Positions 16,706-24,346 of a stretch of DNA of 46,031 nt are shown here, piece after piece. Origin of the DNA: an uncultured beta proteobacterium (GTDB lineage Bacteria; Pseudomonadota; Gammaproteobacteria; Burkholderiales; Burkholderiaceae_C); NCBI GenBank assembly GCA_903924955.1, contig CAIYDK010000552.1, positions 1 through 46,031 of the forward strand. Reading direction: 5' to 3'. The translations under genes and the position numbers were made by a program. The notes under the pieces were generated by a model. That model did no database searches and was not told where the DNA came from. It saw only the letters and a program-made list of their open reading frames with translations. Numbering within the stretch: the stretch's first letter is position 1; the number at the start of each line of letters is the position of its first letter.

Positions 16706-18010
16706 TCAACCCTCCGCAAGTTGCTGTGCCACTTCGCGCATGTCGGGTCGTGCGGCCGGTGTCGCAACCAGACACTCCCCGGCCAATGCGCTGAGCTTTT
16801 TCAGTGCGACAGCATCTCCCACCAGCGGTTGTGCACGAGAAACCAGTTCGTCCAGCAAAACACCGAAGGCGCGCACTTCCAGTGCCTGCAAGGTGCCACT
16901 CTGCGCAGGCTGTCCCATGGGTAACGCAGTAGCCGCCCCGAAATCACTCAACACGGCCTGCCCGCTGGCCGGATTCCACAAAATATTATGGGCATAGAGG
17001 TCACCATGCATCACGCCCTGCTGGTGCAAATGGGCCACAGCGTGGGCAATGCAGTGCACGAGGCGCTGCAGCTTGGGCAATGGAATGCGTAAGTTCGCCG
17101 GGTATACATCGCGGGTGCAACTGTCCAGACTGGGCGGTCCGGCCAGGTTGACGTAGCTGCGCGAAATCAGAGGAAACAGCAAACCGCGAGTTCCTTTTGG
17201 ATGCCCAACCAATTCAGCACGGGGCGTGCTCAGCGCGGGGTGCTGCCCGGCGGCCAGGCAAGCAGCCTGCTCGTGCTCGGGCAAACCATCACTGGTCACC
17301 GCACCCTTGAACAGTTTAAGTGCGCCCATCTCCTCGCTGCCGTGGGAGTGCACTTTGTAAATATGACCGGAAGCGCCCTCGCCCAGTAGCCCATCCACCC
17401 GCAATTGTTGCCAGTGCACGCCGGGGAGTACGACGGTTGCAGGCCGACTCCAGCCCAGTGGGTTACCGGCAAGCGCAAGCCAAGCCAGACTGGGGAGCTC
17501 GCTCAACCAACCGGGTATATGTGCCAACTGGTTGGCTGCCAGGCGTATCAACTCCAGTTGCGGTGCATGGGCCAGCTCAGACGGAAGTTCCGCCAACTGG
17601 TTGCCCGCGAGCATCAGCTTTTGCAACGCGGGGCGTCGGCCCAGCTCTTTGGGCAACGTGGTGATCGCGTTGTCGGTCAGAATCAGCCAGCGCAATGCAG
17701 GCGGCAACGCGGTGCCCGGTACATCTTCAATTTGGCATGCTTTGAAGCCCACAACCTGCAAGGCCGCACATTCGCCCAGCACTTCCGGCAACTGAACGAA
17801 GGGGTTATCCGAACAAAAAATCACTTTCAATCGGTGCAGTCTTGGCAAATCTCGCGGCAGACAGCTGAGCTGATTCCCGGAAAGATTAAGTACCTCCAGC
17901 GTGTCCGCCAGGTCAAAAACTTCTGGCGGTAGCGTGCTCAGGCCGCAGGACAGGTCCAGGCGCCGTGTTCCGGCCAATGCGCCGCTGCGCAGTTGCTCAA
18001 GGGTGTGCAT
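16706..18010 (-). CDS. Soluble leucine-rich-repeat protein kinase
   Basis: 434 residues, with leucine-rich repeats at about 15-185 (units like LEVLNLSGNQLSCLP, LQKLMLAGNQLAELP, LELIRLAANQLAHIP) followed by a eukaryotic-type protein kinase domain at about 203-434. Kinase motifs seen: glycine loop GEGASGHIYKV (211-220), ATP-binding lysine K232 in ALKLFK, catalytic loop HGDLYAHN (335-342; the usual HRDLKxxN with Gly for Arg and Tyr for Lys), and DFG at 356-358. The catalytic Asp337, Asn342 and Asp356 are present, so activity is plausible although the loop is atypical. No signal peptide or membrane segment is seen, so it is cytoplasmic, unlike plant LRR receptor kinases. It lies 53 bases after vanB on the same strand. 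Substrate unknown. Confidence 0.88.
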   Translation of the reverse strand: MHTLEQLRSGALAGTRRLDLSCGLSTLPPEVFDLADTLEVLNLSGNQLSCLPRDLPRLHRLKVIFCSDNPFVQLPEVLGECAALQVVGFKACQIEDVPGTALPPALRWLILTDNAITTLPKELGRRPALQKLMLAGNQLAELPSELAHAPQLELIRLAANQLAHIPGWLSELPSLAWLALAGNPLGWSRPATVVLPGVHWQQLRVDGLLGEGASGHIYKVHSHGSEEMGALKLFKGAVTSDGLPEHEQAACLAAGQHPALSTPRAELVGHPKGTRGLLFPLISRSYVNLAGPPSLDSCTRDVYPANLRIPLPKLQRLVHCIAHAVAHLHQQGVMHGDLYAHNILWNPASGQAVLSDFGAATALPMGQPAQSGTLQALEVRAFGVLLDELVSRAQPLVGDAVALKKLSALAGECLVATPAARPDMREVAQQLAEG

Positions 18011-18063
18011 ATTTCATGGGCGCCAGCAGTCCAATCCATCGATAGATTTTTGGTGCGAACACC

Positions 18064-19032
18064 TTAAAGATCCAGCACCAGCAGCGGTGACATGGCGCGC
18101 GAACAGCATGGCGTGAACTGGTCATTGGCCGCAGCTTCTTCGGGGGTCAGGTACTGGTCCTTGTGATCAGGAATCCCTTCCAAAACACGGGTCAGACACG
18201 TTCCGCACACGCCCTGCTCGCAGGCGGTTTGCACGTCAACACCGGCTGCCGACAGCGTCTGAGTCACCGTCTGGCCACTGGGCACCGTGATCACGCGACC
18301 TGAACGCGCCAGCTTGACTTGAAAGCTGGCATCGCTTGCTGACACGGTTACCTCGGCACCGAAGGACTCGTAGTGCAGCTGGCTTTGCGGCCACTGCTGC
18401 GCGCTGGCTGCGGCCAGAACGGCATCCATAAAGCCTTTTGGCCCGCAGACATACACATGCACGTCAACACCGGCTGGCCGAAACAGCGCAGCAAGATCCA
18501 GCTTCTGGCTGGCATCACCATCGTCAAAATGAAACCGCACCCGAGGCGCAAAGGCGGAGGCACTGATTTGATCAAAAAAAGCAGCGCGCGCCCGTGAGCG
18601 GCTGCTGTAATGCATCTCAAATTCTGCACCGGTCGCGGTGAGTCGCTCGGCCATGCTCAGGATGGGCGTCACACCAATACCACCGGCGAGCAACAGGCTG
18701 CGGCTGCCCTTGGGCGCCAGGGCAAAGTGGTTTTTGGGAGCGCTGATTTGCAATAGCTGACCTTCTTGCACCTGCTCGTGCATGGCCTGCGAGCCGCCGC
18801 GTGAAGCAGGGTCGCGCAGCACAGCAATCAGGTAGCGGTGGGTCTCTGCCGGGTCATTGCACAGCGAGTACTGCCGTGTGAGGCCATTGGGCAAAAGCAC
18901 ATCCACATGCGAGCCCGCCGAGAATGCCGGCAAAGCGCCGCCGTCCGATCTCACCACTTCAAAGGACCTGATATCGATTGCTTCCATCGCTATGCGCGCC
19001 ACCCGAACCAGCAGAGTTGCACCTGAAGTCAT
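18064..19032 (-). CDS. vanB: Rieske monooxygenase reductase component, VanB-like
   Basis: Electron-transfer partner of the neighbouring oxygenase: it takes electrons from NAD(P)H through flavin to a plant-type 2Fe-2S centre. The 322 residues run flavin-binding domain (RQYSLCND at about 74-81), NAD-binding domain (GGIGVTPILSMAERL; later YVCGPKGFMDAVL), then a C-terminal ferredoxin domain with cysteines in CEQGVCGTC and a fourth in TPCCSRA. This is the phthalate-dioxygenase-reductase arrangement used by VanB. The gene is nine bases after vanA, so the two are one operon. Members serve vanillate, isovanillate or related O-demethylases, so the exact substrate is inferred from the pairing. Confidence 0.9.
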   Translation of the reverse strand: MTSGATLLVRVARIAMEAIDIRSFEVVRSDGGALPAFSAGSHVDVLLPNGLTRQYSLCNDPAETHRYLIAVLRDPASRGGSQAMHEQVQEGQLLQISAPKNHFALAPKGSRSLLLAGGIGVTPILSMAERLTATGAEFEMHYSSRSRARAAFFDQISASAFAPRVRFHFDDGDASQKLDLAALFRPAGVDVHVYVCGPKGFMDAVLAAASAQQWPQSQLHYESFGAEVTVSASDASFQVKLARSGRVITVPSGQTVTQTLSAAGVDVQTACEQGVCGTCLTRVLEGIPDHKDQYLTPEEAAANDQFTPCCSRAMSPLLVLDL

Positions 19033-19041
19033 GGCTAAACC

Positions 19042-20118
19042 TCAATGGCTGTTGTCTGTGGCGGGGGTCGCGTGCTCTGCAGCGCTTGGCGACGGCTGTT
19101 CCTGCGCAATCAGACGGTCCAGTATCTTGCGCGACTGAATGCCACCGGCATCGATGTTGAGCATCAACAATGCACGCCCGGGGTGCATCAACAGGTTTTT
19201 TTGCTGCAACTCCAGCATCTGCAGGTCTTCACTGAAAATTTTTCCCTGCCCTTCGCGGATCGTGGCGGTCAGTGCCTTGTCGCCCGGGTTGAACTTGCGC
19301 GCCATGCCCCAGAAGTAGTGGATCGAGGTTTCTGTTTCCGGGGTAATGAAATCAACCACCACGCTATAAGCCTTGTGCTGGGGCGGGGCGTCGTATCCAC
19401 CGTTGCCGGCGTGTGCCACACCGACTTCAATCATCACGTTACTGGGCGGGGTAAAGCGGCAGATTTGCCAGCGGTCCACCAGTACATCGTCCGCCAGGTT
19501 GTTGCCCCGCAGTGCGAGCTTCCAGAACGGGGGTGGCAGGATGTTGTTCATGAAGCGGCTGGTGACCACCACGTCACCATCAACCGTGGTTTTGCACGGG
19601 GTTTCGTCAATTTCCTTTTGCCCAATGCTCGCGGCGTGCACATAGGTTTCGTGCGTCAGGTCCATCAGGTTGTCGATCATCAGGCGGTAGTCGCACTGAA
19701 TATGGAACAGGCCACCTCCGTAAGCCCACTCCGGGTTGTCGTGCCACTCCATGTGCGGGATGCTGGCTGGGTCAGCCTGCACGGCGTCACCCGGCCAGAC
19801 CCAGACAAAGCCATAACGCTCAACCACAGGGAAGCTCTTGACAGCCGGGAAGCCGCGTACACGCTGGCCAGGCATGGAAACCGCTTTCCCGTCGCAACCC
19901 ATCGCCAGACCATGGTAGCCACAGACCAGTTTGCCCTCTGACACGAAGCCCAGGGAGAGCGGCGCGCCCCGGTGCGGGCAGAAATTCTCTACCGCTGCCA
20001 CACGATTTTCGTCGCCACGGTAAAAGGCGATGTTCTCGCCACAGATGGTGCGCCCCAAGGGCTTTTCATCCATCTCATTCGGGGTACAGGCAACATACCA
20101 GGCGTTTTTTGGAAACAT
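19042..20118 (-). CDS. vanA: Rieske non-heme iron oxygenase, vanillate O-demethylase VanA-like
   Basis: Oxygenase subunit predicted to remove a methyl group from a methoxy-aromatic acid, vanillate being the usual substrate, giving protocatechuate and formaldehyde. It has 358 residues. The Rieske 2Fe-2S motif is C47-x-H49 ... C66-xx-H69 (CPHRG and CGYHG). The mononuclear iron site is D153-LT-H156-ETYV-H161. The start at 20118 (MFPKNAWYVACTPNEM) is chosen because homologues begin here; an upstream in-frame ATG at 20238 adds 40 residues with no family likeness. The GntR-type VanR often seen beside vanAB is absent from this window. The 222-base gap to the divergent lldD-like gene must hold its promoter. 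Confidence 0.9.
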   Translation of the reverse strand: MFPKNAWYVACTPNEMDEKPLGRTICGENIAFYRGDENRVAAVENFCPHRGAPLSLGFVSEGKLVCGYHGLAMGCDGKAVSMPGQRVRGFPAVKSFPVVERYGFVWVWPGDAVQADPASIPHMEWHDNPEWAYGGGLFHIQCDYRLMIDNLMDLTHETYVHAASIGQKEIDETPCKTTVDGDVVVTSRFMNNILPPPFWKLALRGNNLADDVLVDRWQICRFTPPSNVMIEVGVAHAGNGGYDAPPQHKAYSVVVDFITPETETSIHYFWGMARKFNPGDKALTATIREGQGKIFSEDLQMLELQQKNLLMHPGRALLMLNIDAGGIQSRKILDRLIAQEQPSPSAAEHATPATDNSH

Positions 20119-20199
20119 GACGGTGGCGTCTTGGTTGATGGCAAGGTGCGAAAAACTCGCGTGTGGCTGGACTAACGGGGGATTTTGCCCCAAGACTTC

Positions 20200-20279
20200 G
20201 GCGCCCACACAGAGGCGGTTTGTTATCAACGCAGGCAATCAAACCCATGAAATCAAAAGAAATCAAATAGGTGGGCGCC
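20200..20279. promoter_or_regulatory. Widely spaced perfect inverted repeat in the vanA/lldD divergent promoter region
   Basis: GGCGCCCAC at 20200-20208 and GTGGGCGCC at 20271-20279 are perfect reverse complements, about 71 bases apart centre to centre. Between them are three AATCAAA units (20237, 20251, 20261). The layout would suit a regulator acting on both directions, perhaps by looping. Protein unknown. Confidence 0.4.
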
Positions 20280-20340
20280 AATTTCACGCCAGCGACGCGT
20301 GCAGCCAGCTAACATCTTCCAAACATAAGGAGACACTGGC

Positions 20341-21492
20341 ATGACCGTCATCACCAACATCGAAGACCTGCGCGTCCTCGCCCAAAAGCGCGTACCTCGC
20401 ATGTTTTACGACTACGCCGACTCCGGCTCGTGGACCGAGAGTACCTACAGCGCCAACGTGTCCGATTTCCAGAATATCAAGCTGCGCCAGCGTGTGGCCA
20501 TCAACATGGAAAACCGCAGCACCGCCAGCGCCATGATTGGGCAACCTGTGGCAATGCCGGTGGCGCTTGCGCCGGTGGGCTCGACCGGCATGCAGCATGC
20601 GGACGGTGAAATCCTGGCTGCACGCGCAGCCGAGAATTTCGGCGTGCCGTTCACACTCTCGACCATGAGCATCTGCTCGATAGAAGACGTGGCGGCCAAC
20701 ACCAAGAAACCCTTCTGGTTTCAGCTTTACGTGATGCGCGACCGCTCCTTCATTGAACGCCTCATCGAGCGGGCCCGCGCGGCCAAGTGCTCCGCATTGG
20801 TGCTGACGCTGGACCTGCAAATCCTCGCACAGCGCCACAAGGATCTGAAGAATGGACTCTCGGTGCCGGTCAAGCCCACCCTGTCCAGCATAGTCAACCT
20901 CCTGACCAAACCCCGCTGGTGCCTTGGCATGCTGGGCACCCAGCGACGCCAGTTCGGCAATATCGTGGGCCATGTGAGCGGCGTCAACGACGTGAGTTCC
21001 TTGTCCGCATGGACCACCCAGATGTTTGACCCTACCCTGAACTGGGCCGATGTGGAATGGATTAAGAAACGCTGGGGCGGCAAGCTCATCCTCAAGGGCA
21101 TTCAGGACGTGGAAGATGCCAAGTTGGCCGGAGAGAGCGGCGCTGACGCACTGATCGTCTCCAACCACGGTGGTCGCCAGTTAGACGGTGCCGAGTCATC
21201 CATCCGCGCCCTGCCGGCCATTGTGGATGCGGTAGGCAGCCAGATCGAGGTACATATGGACGGCGGCATCCGCAGTGGCCAGGATGTACTCAAGGCGGTA
21301 GCCCTGGGCGCCAAGGGTGTCTATATCGGCCGCCCCTTTGTCTACGGCCTGGGCGCCATGGGTGAGGCCGGCGTTGTGAAAGCACTGGAAATCATTCACC
21401 GGGAAATGGACATCACCATGGCCCTTTGCGGCAAGACCCGCATCGAAAACGTCGACAAGAGCATTTTATTGCCCGGTACCTACCCCGTCTGA
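20341..21492 (+). CDS. lldD: FMN-dependent alpha-hydroxyacid dehydrogenase (LldD-like)
   Basis: 383-residue TIM-barrel flavoenzyme of the L-lactate dehydrogenase / glycolate oxidase / mandelate dehydrogenase family, oxidising an L-2-hydroxyacid to the 2-keto acid. Seen: the N-terminal RVPRMFYDYADSGSW, FMN-binding LAPVGSTGMQHADGE, WFQLYVMRDR, the active-site SNHGGRQLDGA with the catalytic His, and phosphate-binding HMDGGIRSGQDV and GAKGVYIGRPFVYGLGA. A ribosome site AAGGAG lies just before the ATG. L-lactate is the usual substrate, but the divergent vanAB genes leave an aromatic hydroxyacid such as mandelate possible. The motifs I can read do not separate these, so the symbol is tentative. A likely terminator follows. 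Confidence 0.87.
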   Translation: MTVITNIEDLRVLAQKRVPRMFYDYADSGSWTESTYSANVSDFQNIKLRQRVAINMENRSTASAMIGQPVAMPVALAPVGSTGMQHADGEILAARAAENFGVPFTLSTMSICSIEDVAANTKKPFWFQLYVMRDRSFIERLIERARAAKCSALVLTLDLQILAQRHKDLKNGLSVPVKPTLSSIVNLLTKPRWCLGMLGTQRRQFGNIVGHVSGVNDVSSLSAWTTQMFDPTLNWADVEWIKKRWGGKLILKGIQDVEDAKLAGESGADALIVSNHGGRQLDGAESSIRALPAIVDAVGSQIEVHMDGGIRSGQDVLKAVALGAKGVYIGRPFVYGLGAMGEAGVVKALEIIHREMDITMALCGKTRIENVDKSILLPGTYPV

Positions 21493-21565
21493 GGCAACGC
21501 CGACCATGCAGATTCATGACTGGATCAATATAAAACCGGTCGTTTTGCGTTAGGATGAACCGGTT

Positions 21566-21594
21566 TGCAGCGCTGGGCTGCAGACCATTTTTTT
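21566..21594 (+). terminator. Probable Rho-independent terminator after lldD
   Basis: Stem TGCAGC / GCTGCA (21566-21571 and 21577-21582) with a five-base loop is followed after five bases by seven T's. Just before it is a second, larger inverted repeat, AAACCGGT (21533-21540) / ACCGGTTT (21559-21566), which may be a competing structure. Confidence 0.45.
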
Positions 21595-21622
21595 ATTTGA
21601 CCTGGTACGCAAAGGATCTCCC

Positions 21623-22555
21623 ATGAGCCCAAGCAAATTCCGTCTGGTAACCCGCAGCGACTTTGATGGTCTGGTCTGCGCCGTGTTGCTCAACGAGCTG
21701 GACCTGATCGACGATATCAAGTTTGTCCACCCCAAGGACATGCAAGATGGCAAGGTCGATATCACCAGCCGTGACATCACCACCAACCTGCCCTATGTGG
21801 CGGCGGCCCATCTTTCTTTTGACCACCACGAGTCAGAGACCATTCGCAACACGGGTGAACGTGCCAACCACATCATCTCCGCCCACGCTCCTTCTGCGGC
21901 TCGGGTGGTGTATGACTACTACGGCGGCGCCAAGGCATTCCCCAACATCAGTAACGACATGATGCTGGCAGTTGACAAGGCCGACTCGGCCCAGTTCAGC
22001 CACGAAGAAATTCTGGAGCCTACTGACTGGGTGCTGCTGAACTACCTGATGGACTCCCGGACCGGCCTGGGCCGTTTCCGCGAGTTCCGCGTCAGCAACT
22101 ACCAGCTGATGATGGACCTCATCAAGTACTGCCGCAACCACGGCATCGACGACATTCTGCAGCTGCCGGACGTGGTCGAAAGAGTCGACTTGTATTTTGA
22201 CCACGCCGCCCGCGCGCGGGAACAAATGGAGCGCTGCGCCGTAGTACACAAGAACCTGGTTGTGCTGGACCTGCGCAACGAAGAGACTATTTTTGCCGCC
22301 AACCGGTTCATGATTTACGCGTTGTTCCCACAATGCAATATTTCCATCCACGTGCTGTGGGGCGTGCAAAAGCAAAACACTGTTTTTGCCACCGGCAAGT
22401 CCATTCTGGACCGTGGCAGCAAGACCAACGTGGGCGAACTGATGCTGCAATACGGCGGCGGTGGGCACAACGCGGCAGGTACTTGCCAGGTGGAGAACGA
22501 ACAAGCTGAGGACGTGTTGGGTGCGTTAGTCAATCAAATCAATTCCGATGGTTGA
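21623..22555 (+). CDS. DHH/DHHA1 family phosphoesterase
   Basis: 310-residue cytoplasmic metal-dependent phosphoesterase of the DHH superfamily (exopolyphosphatase/RecJ/NrnA relatives). Motif I D13-x-D15 lies in RSDFDGLVCAVLL and the name motif in FDHHESE (D67-H68-H69). A C-terminal DHHA1 part ends in the glycine-rich GGGGHNAAGTC that contacts the substrate. The sequence does not show whether it acts on oligonucleotides, cyclic dinucleotides or polyphosphate. It has no membrane or PAS region as in GdpP. Its last eight bases overlap the next gene (ATGGTTGA), indicating translational coupling with an RskA-C-like membrane protein. Confidence 0.85.
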   Translation: MSPSKFRLVTRSDFDGLVCAVLLNELDLIDDIKFVHPKDMQDGKVDITSRDITTNLPYVAAAHLSFDHHESETIRNTGERANHIISAHAPSAARVVYDYYGGAKAFPNISNDMMLAVDKADSAQFSHEEILEPTDWVLLNYLMDSRTGLGRFREFRVSNYQLMMDLIKYCRNHGIDDILQLPDVVERVDLYFDHAARAREQMERCAVVHKNLVVLDLRNEETIFAANRFMIYALFPQCNISIHVLWGVQKQNTVFATGKSILDRGSKTNVGELMLQYGGGGHNAAGTCQVENEQAEDVLGALVNQINSDG

Positions 22556-23063
22556 AGCGGCGCCCGTTGCACCCGCCCGAGTCGTCTCCAGCTGGTGGCG
22601 CACCCTGGCTTATGCGTGCCTGATTGTGCTGTCCATCGGCGTTGCCACCGGCATGAGCATGTTTGAGCAGTTCAAGGCGCAGATTGCGCACGTGCAAGGT
22701 CAGTTGAAAGACACCGCGCAGATCAAGTACGTTGCCGTCCTCACCGACGAAAGGCAGGCACCTGCGATTTTGGTCACCATGACCATGCAGGACAACGCTT
22801 TGCAAGTTCAGCGGCTCAATACTGTGGCCGAAGGCCGCGAGGACAGCATGCAGTTATGGGCGCTGTCCGACGGCGACCCCGCGCGTTCGCTGGGCGTGCT
22901 GGAAAGTAGAGGCAAAACACTGCGCCTGCCCGCTACGGAACGCGATTTTGCCAGCGCCACCAGCCTTGCCATCAGCGTCGAAGACAAAGGCGGCGTCACA
23001 CAAGCCAAGGGCCCGCGACTGCCTTACCTGTTCAAGGGACCGGTCGTCCAGAAAGCCTTGTAG
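22548..23063 (+). CDS. Membrane-anchored protein resembling an anti-sigma-factor RskA C-terminal domain
   Basis: 171 residues: a short N-terminus, one membrane segment at about 20-38 (LAYACLIVLSIGVATGM), a short helical stretch, and a periplasmic domain at about 60-165. The outer domain carries features of the RskA/anti-sigma-K C-terminal domain: the LWALSDGDPARSLGVL segment and the closing SLAISVEDKGGVTQAKGP. The zinc-binding anti-sigma head normally found in the cytoplasm before the membrane segment is missing, and no sigma factor gene is adjacent. It therefore probably does not bind a sigma factor itself. The gene overlaps the DHH gene before it by eight bases and precedes dinB by 14 bases. 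Family assignment is from pattern memory and moderately sure; function unknown. Confidence 0.65.
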   Translation: MVEAAPVAPARVVSSWWRTLAYACLIVLSIGVATGMSMFEQFKAQIAHVQGQLKDTAQIKYVAVLTDERQAPAILVTMTMQDNALQVQRLNTVAEGREDSMQLWALSDGDPARSLGVLESRGKTLRLPATERDFASATSLAISVEDKGGVTQAKGPRLPYLFKGPVVQKAL

Positions 23064-23077
23064 AGCGGACGCCAAAC

Positions 23078-24346
23078 TTGCGCCGCATTGCCCACCTGGA
23101 TATGGACGCGTTTTACGCGTCGGTCGAGTTGCTGCGCTACCCCCAACTCAAAGGCCTGCCGGTCGTGATTGGCGGCGGGCGCCGCGCCATCCAGGACGCA
23201 CTGGAGGCACTGCGGGCCACGGATGTCGCCAACGCCGACCCCAATGAACCTGAAACACCATGGGACACGACGTCGCAACGCGCTGCATTGCGCCGCATCC
23301 CGCTGGATGCATTTGCTCGGCTGGACAGCTACACCGGGCGCGGTGTCATTACCACCTCGACCTACGCGGCACGCCAATTTGGTGTGGGCTCTGCCATGGG
23401 TCTGATGAAAGCCGCCAAGCTCTGCCCGCATGCCATTTTGTTGCCGGTGGATTTTGAGGAGTACCGCAAATACTCGCGCCTGTTCAAAGGCATCATCACC
23501 GAAATCGCCCCGCTGATGGAGGACCGTGGCATCGATGAGGTCTACATTGACTTCACGGAAGTGCCCGGCGGCCAGCGCGAAGGCGGACGCGTCTTGGCGC
23601 GGCTGATTCAAAAGAGCATCTTTGACGCGACGGGCCTGACCTGCTCGGTGGGTGTGGCACCCAACAAACTGTTGGCCAAAATGGCCAGCGAATTCAACAA
23701 GCCGCGTGGCATTGCCATCGTCCAGGAAAGTGATCTGGAGAGTCTGATCTGGCCGCTGGCCTGCCGCAAGATCAACGGCATAGGTCCCAAAGCTGATGAA
23801 AAACTGAAAAGTTTTGGCATCGAGACGATTGGCCAACTGGCCCAGCGCGAGCTGACCTGGCTGATGCAGACCTTTGGCGTCAAGACGGGCGCCTGGCTGC
23901 ACGCCGCCTCCCGCGGGCAAGACGACCGCCCCATTGTGCTTGACAGTGAGCCCGTTAGCCTGAGCCGCGAGACCACGTTTGAGCGCGACCTGCATGCCGT
24001 GCGCGACAAAGCCGAACTGGGTGTCGTTTTCACCAAACTGTGTGAGCAGGTAGCCGCTGACCTGCAGCGCAAGGGCTATGTGGGAAAAACCATTGGCATC
24101 AAGTTGCGCTATGACGATTTCAAAAGCGTCACCCGCGATCTGACCATTGCGGATTACACCGCCGATGCAAAATCCATCCGCCACCACGCGGGGCTGTGCC
24201 TCAAACGCGTGCCTCTGCAGCAGCGCCTGCGTCTTCTGGGCGTCAGGGTGGGTGCCTTGGTGCGGGCCGATGAGGCTAAACTTTCCCGATTACCGAAGGA
24301 AACACCTGATCATGACCCCACTGCAATGCTTTTCCCTGACGACTGA
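23078..24346 (+). CDS. dinB: DNA polymerase IV (Y-family) with an insertion
   Basis: Translesion DNA polymerase, 422 residues, starting at a TTG (LRRIAHLDMDAFYASVE). Metal-binding residues are in HLDMDAFYASVE near position 8 and in RGIDEVYIDF (the Asp-Glu pair). The thumb helix-hairpin-helix KINGIGPKADEKLKSFGI and the little-finger domain (SLSRETTFERDL) follow. Compared with E. coli DinB, about 50 extra residues (roughly 35-86, from RRAIQDALEAL to RLDSYT) sit between VVIGGG and RGVITTSTYAARQFGV in the fingers/palm region. The C-terminus ends in AMLFPDD, which may serve as a clamp-binding tail. The last 35 bases overlap the next gene. I see no clear LexA box near it. Confidence 0.92.
   Translation: MRRIAHLDMDAFYASVELLRYPQLKGLPVVIGGGRRAIQDALEALRATDVANADPNEPETPWDTTSQRAALRRIPLDAFARLDSYTGRGVITTSTYAARQFGVGSAMGLMKAAKLCPHAILLPVDFEEYRKYSRLFKGIITEIAPLMEDRGIDEVYIDFTEVPGGQREGGRVLARLIQKSIFDATGLTCSVGVAPNKLLAKMASEFNKPRGIAIVQESDLESLIWPLACRKINGIGPKADEKLKSFGIETIGQLAQRELTWLMQTFGVKTGAWLHAASRGQDDRPIVLDSEPVSLSRETTFERDLHAVRDKAELGVVFTKLCEQVAADLQRKGYVGKTIGIKLRYDDFKSVTRDLTIADYTADAKSIRHHAGLCLKRVPLQQRLRLLGVRVGALVRADEAKLSRLPKETPDHDPTAMLFPDD

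Noticed and set aside
20119-20238. 40-residue N-terminal extension of VanA
   Set aside because: It shows no likeness to the family, whose members start at MFPKNAWYVAC; the region is better read as promoter.
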